NCBI RefSeq assembly: GCF_030247185.1
Contig: NC_080570.1
Location: forward strand, 153,463,641-153,527,640
Reading direction: 5' to 3'
Length of the DNA: 64,000 nt
DNA from: Malaya genurostris
Taxonomy: Eukaryota > Arthropoda > Insecta > Diptera > Culicidae
The notes below the pieces were generated by a model. The model did no database searches and was not told where the DNA came from. It saw only the letters and a list, made by a program, of their open reading frames with translations. Made by a program: the position numbers and the translations under genes. Positions 57,961-64,000 of this stretch are shown here, piece after piece; the stretch's first letter is position 1, and each line of letters starts with the position of its first letter.

Positions 57961-58549
57961 TTCTCGTTCTCGGTTCCGACGGTTTGAATGCATTTTCGGG
58001 TTATCAACTGGGTAGGAATAAATTGTAAAAATTAACACGTTTCATTCATGCTAACCTGCGCAATTTTAGTATCAGTAAATTAAATTTTAGTATCAGTAAA
58101 TTAAAGGTACTTTTTGATATTTTCTTCCATTGAAATTATTGTAATTCGTGCCGTATGGCGGACAATTTTTTACTAGCTTTTGCCCTGTCTTATTAATTTG
58201 TGTGTTAGGAGAAGTTAGAATGGAAGTAGAGAAATGAAACCCTGCACAATTCACACAATATATCAACTTGATGGAACGATTTCAGACATTCAGAAGTATG
58301 AAGTTTTATTTATATATTTGTATTCACGCCATCCAGTTATGTCTCTGACATTACCCACCCATTTTTTAATTCATTTCAACCACCCTACGCGCACAGAGCT
58401 ATTTCCTAAAGTGTTCAGGTTTTGTTCATCTGCGAAATTATTCATCATGTATTGTGCGAAGGGTTGAGATATATCGGCTATGAAAAATCATTTTCCAAAA
58501 ATCTTCTGTTCGAGAATCATATGAGATATATTCAACGTGCGAACTTTTT

Positions 58550-60010
58550 CGCCTTTCTCATATAGAAAGGTTATGCAATCACTGTGAAAATCGACTTTTT
58601 AACCGAGGCCCGGAGGACCGAATGTCATATACCATTCGACTCAGCTCGACGAACTGAGCAAATGTGTATGTAACAAAAATGTGCACTCGATTTTCTCGAA
58701 GATGGCTGGACCGATTTTCACAAACTTAGATTCAAATGAAAGGTCTCTTGGTCCATAGGTTGCTATTGAATTTTACCCGGATCGGACTTCCGGTTCGGGA
58801 GTAAAGGGTAAGAAAAAAAGCACTCGATTTTCTCAGAGACCACTCAACCGATTCTCTTCAACAAAGATTCAAATTAGAGATTCTTATGGTCCCATAGGTT
58901 GCTATTTAATTTCATCTGGGTACGACTTCCGGTTCGGGAGTTACGGGGTGAAATGGGCAAAATTAGCTAAAAGCGTTTAATCGATTTTTTCAGAGACCGC
59001 TCATCCAATTTTCACAAGCCTAAATTCAAGTGAAAGGTCTTATAAGCTTATATAATCTTACCAAATTTCATCCGGAATTACAGACTGATAGATGTAAAAA
59101 TTTAATTTTCAGGGGCGTGTTTTCATACATGACACGGAAAAATTCAATCAAATACATGTAAATAGCCGTATAATTATTGAAATAGCCAGATTGGGTTAGT
59201 TGAGGACCAAATACATTGATTTTGGGTATATCGGATCTTCGTTCCAGTTTCCGGAAGTATCGAAAAAAGTGATCGTGTAGTCCAAACCGGAGATCACTCC
59301 AATTTAGTAGAAGCGGATGAACCGATTTTCACAAACTCAGATTCAAATGAAAGGTCTTGTAGTCCCATACCAAATTCCAGAATATTATTTGGATCCGACA
59401 TCCGGTTCCAGAAATATGGGTTGAAATGTGCAAAAAACTGTTAAAGTAAGTGCACCAACTTTTCTCATAGATGGCTGAACCGATTTGCACAAACTTAGGT
59501 TCAACTGAAAGGTCTCCATAGGTTGCCATTGAATTTTACCCGGATCGGACTGCCGGTTCGGGAGTAAAGGGGTAAAATGTGCAAAAAAAATAAGAAAAAG
59601 TGCACTCGATTTTCTCAGAGACCACTCAACCGATTCTCTTCAACAAAGATTCAAATTAGAGGTCTTAGCTAGGTTGCTATTAAATTTCATCTGGATCCGA
59701 CTTCCGGTTCGGGAGTTACGGGGTGAAATGGGCAAAATGAGCTAAAAGCGTTTAATCGATTTTTTCAGAGACCGCTCTTAATATTTTCACAAGCTTAGAT
59801 TCAAATGAAAGGTCTTGTGATATCATACAAAATTCCTGAAACCAATATCATACAAAATTCCTGAAATAAGCGAAACTAATTTTTCGCAAAGGTGGCGTGA
59901 CCGATTTTTACAAACTAAATTTTAAATGAAACGGTCTCATGATTCTTTGCTAAGCTTCTGAATTTCATCTGGATCCAACTTCCGGTTTCGTAATTATAGG
60001 GTAAAGTGTG
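58550..60010. repeat. Tandem array of CCGATTTTCACAAAC / GACTTCCGGTTCGGG units
   Basis: Head CCTTTCTCATATAGAAAGG, GCAATCACTGTGAAAATCGA, then at least eight diverged units with TTCAAATGAAAGGTCT, TTGCTATTGAATTTTACCCG and GACTTCCGGTTCGGGAG. A block of about 180 bp near 58.8-59.0 kb is repeated with few changes at 59.57-59.77 kb. Confidence 0.8.
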
Positions 60011-60429
60011 TTAAAATTTTCATACCATCACTGAAAGGGGCGAAACAAATTACCTAAAAAAATTCTAAATCGATATCAAAACTACTCCAATCGGTAGTCA
60101 TTATCAGTAGACGGCCGAACAAATTTAGTTATTTCTTCAAGAATCCAAAAAAATAAGTTTGAATAATACCACAGGATTAAAATTAGGTTTTATTTTTCTT
60201 AAATATCAGAATCACGTTTGAAAACAATCAGTAATGAACTTTTTCTGCTCGATGAGTTTTTCGTCAGAAAATCACTTGCGAAAGATTTCACTCGCGATTT
60301 TCGGATTATTTTTTCCCGGTAGAAATGACCTGATTTCGCTTCATTTTGTCGGTTTACTACGGATGACGGAAAATCCGACATTTTTGTTTCGATTGGTAGT
60401 AAAAGTAGTGAACTTCTCTTTGATGAGTT

Positions 60430-61340
60430 TGGTCGTGAATACGACTTACTTTACTAGGGGGCGCCTTTTGAAAATTAGCCATATGGAAGAATGGGCAGAA
60501 TTTAATCGTGAGTATCTCGACTTGCATTAATGTCAGCAACATAATTTTTTCACTATTTCATCAAAAATATGATCAGAAATTTAGGAAAATATTTTGAACA
60601 GTGTGAGATCACACTGATCACAGATCAGTTTTCTCAAAATTTGAAAACAACGCGGAAAACTCTTTACTTTCGCTTGGGGGTTTCACGCAAGGGCGACGAT
60701 TTTGAGGTAGTCAGGCACTTATCTTCAACTGAACGTTATAAAAGGGAAACCGTGGTCGAAAATCGATCATTTCTTCTTGTGCGTTTCTTCAACAGACGTC
60801 GGGGCGAGAAGACGCATTCAAACAGCGGCATCGGAGAGCGCACCTTCTGCGTGGTTAAAAACCTCAAACGCTCAGTTCGTAGTTCTCATTTGGCTTCCGG
60901 CCGTCAAGGCGAGAAGACGCATTAAACCAGTTTCGCATCATTTGGCACTGCGAGCGGATGTGTTGCGGTTAGTACGCAAAGCTAGTTTCAACTCGAACAA
61001 GAGCGATTGCATCATGCAACAGAGCTTCTGGTCGTTTGCATTGGAGAGAAAGAAAACGAAAAGTGGACAACATTTTATAAAATCAGCTGTTCTAATGGCT
61101 CTAAATGTAATCTAAAGAACTATTAAGAATACTTCTTTGCAAATCGAAGGTAAAAATCATCAGTTTAGTGAAAATCCAAAATAATTTGATTTGCTTCGTG
61201 CACTTTTCGCTGTGCGAAAATCATTCAAGAAAAATGTTCCGAACTGTGCTAAATAACGTAGAGAATTCCACAATTTGGTCCTTCTAAAAGGCAGAAATGA
61301 ATGCTGTATAGCATCTTGATAGTTTCTTTCAATGAAATAT
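60430..61340. repeat. Composite dispersed repeat with a TATA-like box
   Basis: Starts with the GTCGTGAATACGACTTACTT family, continues through CGTTATAAAAGGGAAACCG at 60744-60762, and an internal duplication (GGCGAGAAGACGCATT at 60803 and 60909). The distal part resembles 7.0-7.47 kb. No coding sequence accepted. Confidence 0.5.
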
Positions 61341-61900
61341 GCAAATCCGAAACGTCAAAAATCGTCTAAAATTCTAGTAGTGAAAAGAAAAATTCACACA
61401 ATCGATCAACTATCAATTCGAACTCGAAAGTAGGAAGAAATCGTGTCAGTTTTATTGGTATTCACGACACCCAGTTATGTCTCTGACATTACTCACCCGT
61501 ACTTTTTTCGGTTGATTTTTTTTCGATTTTCGAAATTTTTTCGGGCTCACTCGGCGAAATGACCTCATTCTGCTTCATTTTGCTGTAGCATTGCATTCTC
61601 GCAGGTGGCTGATCTGATATTAACAAATTTAGACTTCTATAAAATGTTATGGTTCCGATTTCTAGTTTCGAATTTAGGGGAGAATGTCTCATGGAAAACT
61701 TTAGAAAGCAATAATCAATAAGGTTTTGATCGCACATGAAAGGTGCATTATTACACCGATAGGTAAATCGAAACCAGTTCCCGCGGAACAAGCTTCTGTT
61801 GAACCTCGATTGTAGATCGCTTTGAAACGTTTGTTAGCAAATATCGAGATCTGCTTCGGAGCGGTGAAAAAAAAAATCCACAATACCTGACATACGGTTC
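61340..61900. other. No gene seen
   Basis: AT-rich; 61430-61500 shares TATTCACGACACCCAGTTAT and GTCTCTGACATTACTCACCC with 58.32-58.36 kb, so part is repeat-derived. Confidence 0.4.
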
Positions 61901-63590
61901 AAGAAGCATCAATCGATCGATCCGCTGCCCGCTGCCGCGCTACTGCCGTTTGCTTGATCGCCGATATTTCATCGTGGTCGATTGTGGAAGATCGAGAAAC
62001 AGACAAGGACAGCAATAAGGCCAAGCAGTACAGCACAGCAGACTGGGCAACCCAGCCGGGCAAGATGCTGTGGTATGCCAAGGTCATTAGCAAATATATT
62101 TTGACTGACGTGAGCTCTCCATCGTCCGTTGGTTCGTTCGTTCGTTCGTTCGTTCGTACGTGCTGCTGGAATCGGTTAGTGGAAGTGACCAAGTGGCAGC
62201 GGTGATGGCGGCCATGGGCAGTGAGGCGGCGGATGGAGAATTTTGTAAACACCGCAGCACAACCGGTCGTCCCCTTCGGTATGCGCATTCCTCTGCAACA
62301 GTTGTGTGATTGCGTGTGCTCGGATGGGTTCAGTGAAGGCACCGCCATACACGAAGTCAGTTATTATGAATCAGCTTTTCGAGGATTCCCAATTTTCCAG
62401 CTCCGAACGAGAGAGTTTCGGCTGGGAACGGTGCGATAGAAAAGAAAGAAATTTTTATTCCAAACTGAGCTACATAAATTCCTACATTTTTTTTTCGCAT
62501 AGAACTGAATCATCAATTCTACACAAGCGAACTGTAGGTTTTCAAATGATTGCAGAACTTTTCATTCGATTCCGAATTCCACTTTCAAGCTGTTTTTGCA
62601 CCAGTGACATAAAGAATAATCGTGGTTCATTTTTTTTTATCGTACGCTAATCACCTGAGGAATTTTTATAATCGCCCTACACATACACACTCAACAAAAA
62701 AACATACGATAAGTAAACCAACTGTGCTTTACACGCTCAAATCGTTTGCACACAAGCTCATGCCATTGCGGTGACCGCCGATGTCGACTGCTGCCCATTG
62801 TGACAGGTATTTATATATGGATATGTAAGAAATGGCGATACACTCAACCAAAAACTTACAACGCTCAGCAATTTTACGTCAGCTATGTACCAGCAGTCAG
62901 CAGCCGAATACCGTTGTGTTCGTACTGGTGGAAAAAAGGGCACATCTACTAAACATTCATTCGCGTGCCTCGACCTAAACAGCCGCCACAACCACCACCA
63001 CAACAAACCGATCCGAGCAGCGGTAATAATGCTGGGCGCATAAATATTCCAGTTCTGGTTCCCTTCGTTTCTTTTTTTTTTGTTTTTTTTTATTTTGCTA
63101 CACATGCCCACTACTGGCACCTTTTCGTCATCATCGCGCGTTTTACTCGATTTTCCATATGTGCCTGAAATGGCATGATGGGGCGCGAAGGGTCCGTCCG
63201 CGCCATCCGCCCTCCCCCTGCTTGCAACTTGCATTTCTCTTGCAGCAGCAGCAGTACATATGTTTGCCCTCTTAAATCATCCGGTAAACCGTTCACTCGC
63301 GTCGTCTGTTTGTTGGAGAACTGCTGCTTGCTGCTGCTGCTGCGTGTAACGGTGCCCCGGTGGTGAAATGAATTGCAGCGGTGACTGCAATTTCAACATT
63401 GCGAATTGGCGGGAGATGCCAGCCAGCGTTTTGCCAATTGTGGCGGATGGCAGCACAAGCCGTGTGCGATTCCCCGGGTGCATCATTCTCAAGTGGCTCG
63501 GTTCGTTTCGGAACTGGTAAGTAAAGAGTAGGAACGTTGGAATCGAAGGTAATTTGTTTTTAGGTTTGAAATCGTGATTTTTTACAGTTA
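61900..63590. other. GC-richer unique region, possible regulatory or 5' exon DNA
   Basis: Contains a (TTCG)n run at 62134-62156, CAG/CTG-rich stretches at 63240-63260 and 63320-63345, and unique CpG-containing sequence. Long frames exist on both strands, but none shows a domain, splice support or codon pattern I trust. Confidence 0.35.
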
Positions 63591-63600
63591 TGATCGTAGA

Positions 63601-63685
63601 TTTTTTATGTTGAACTGCTAATTCGAACTAGCAGTTCAACTTGAACTGCTAGTGTACTGATGAGTCCAAGACGAAACGTAACGAA
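63601..63685 (+). repeat. Hammerhead-core-like repeat, copy D (best core)
   Basis: TTATGT (63605-63610) and ACGTAA (63676-63681) can pair around a GTTGAACTGCTA/TAGCAGTTCAAC hairpin and CTGATGAGTCCAAGACGAAA. GTC-CAA-GAC makes a 3-bp stem between CTGATGA and GAAA, as in hammerhead stem II. Confidence 0.4.
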
Positions 63686-63689
63686 AAGG

Positions 63690-64000
63690 GGAAATAATTA
63701 AGGAGTGTATCGAAAATAAGCTATCCACTTACATTTGTGTCGTACGCATGTATTTGTGATGGTTATTTATGCTCAGATCACAGCATGCTGTGCGTTTGGC
63801 TGCCAACTTTGGCGTATTGAGAAGGAAGTGAAAATTAAGGTTCTGGACACATGACTAAGTGAGAAGGGTATCACTATGCGAAAATTGGCGAAAATTTTTT
63901 TACAATACCGGAACTAGAAGAGATTGATCTTTTTATATAAGAAGCATAGTACACCTCCACTGTTTTGACCGGATTTAGCGTCGGCTCACTATGCCAAAAC
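63690..64000. other. No gene seen
   Basis: Near 63855-63895 a fragment reads EKGITMRKLAKIF on the + strand, faintly like a transposase helix-turn-helix, but it is too short to call. Confidence 0.3.

Noticed and set aside
61899..62348. 149-codon - strand frame in the GC-richer region
   Set aside because: No domain, low-complexity content from the (TTCG)n run, and no splice or start context; open frames of this size are expected in GC-richer DNA.
62758..63234. 158-codon - strand frame
   Set aside because: Composition is irregular (Trp-rich, basic patches) and covers homopolymer runs; no family features.

Overview
This is a eukaryotic, AT-rich, intron-bearing insect sequence, most probably a mosquito and most likely Aedes. 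The evidence is a kibra orthologue closest in layout to dipteran Kibra, very dense transposon relics, two copies of a tRNA-derived SINE that looks like the mosquito Feilai type, and DD37E-type Tc1/mariner transposases of the sort known from mosquitoes. No prokaryotic features were seen. Species-level placement is inference.

Only two protein-coding genes can be supported well. On the + strand, about 5.43-6.45 kb holds a small three-exon C2H2 zinc-finger gene with eight finger modules, in which a block of four fingers has been duplicated as a whole exon. On the - strand, 24.39 down to 15.69 kb holds seven exons that splice into one uninterrupted frame of 1114 codons. They encode the second WW domain, coiled coils, C2 domain, acidic stretch, aPKC-binding region and C-terminus of Kibra, the scaffold that acts upstream in the Hippo growth-control pathway. 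The exon for the start codon and first WW domain was not found in the remaining 39.6 kb upstream of the gene, so much of 24.4-64 kb may be 5' intron or flank. A 72-nt tRNA-like Pol III unit lies at 2.11 kb.

The rest is mostly mobile and repetitive DNA. 1-5 kb: MITE, tRNA-like unit, deleted mariner. 7.4-9.8 kb: tandem array of ~170-bp units with an 898-bp TA-flanked insertion. 11.5-14.8 kb: decayed Ty1/copia elements. 16.6-17.05 kb: MITE inside the large kibra intron, followed by 17.7-21.3 kb of degenerate GGACTCTGG-like simple repeat. 25.5-26.6 kb: two MITEs. 27.3-28.6, 38.1-39.4 and 50.6-51.5 kb: DD37E Tc1/mariner copies. 28.6-32 kb: AT-rich short tandem repeats plus copies of a repeat with a hammerhead-ribozyme-like core. 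32-37 kb: decayed Tc1-like and jockey-type reverse-transcriptase relics. 45-52 kb: a dense, nested cluster with two nearly identical 925-bp DD41D mariner derivatives that have palindromic ends. 52-60 kb: diverged tandem arrays, mariner relics and a SINE. GC-richer unique islands (29.2-29.8, 34.2-34.9, 40.0-40.7, 46.9-47.7, 54.0-54.5, 61.9-63.5 kb) interrupt the repeats and are the best places to look for regulatory DNA or missing 5' exons.
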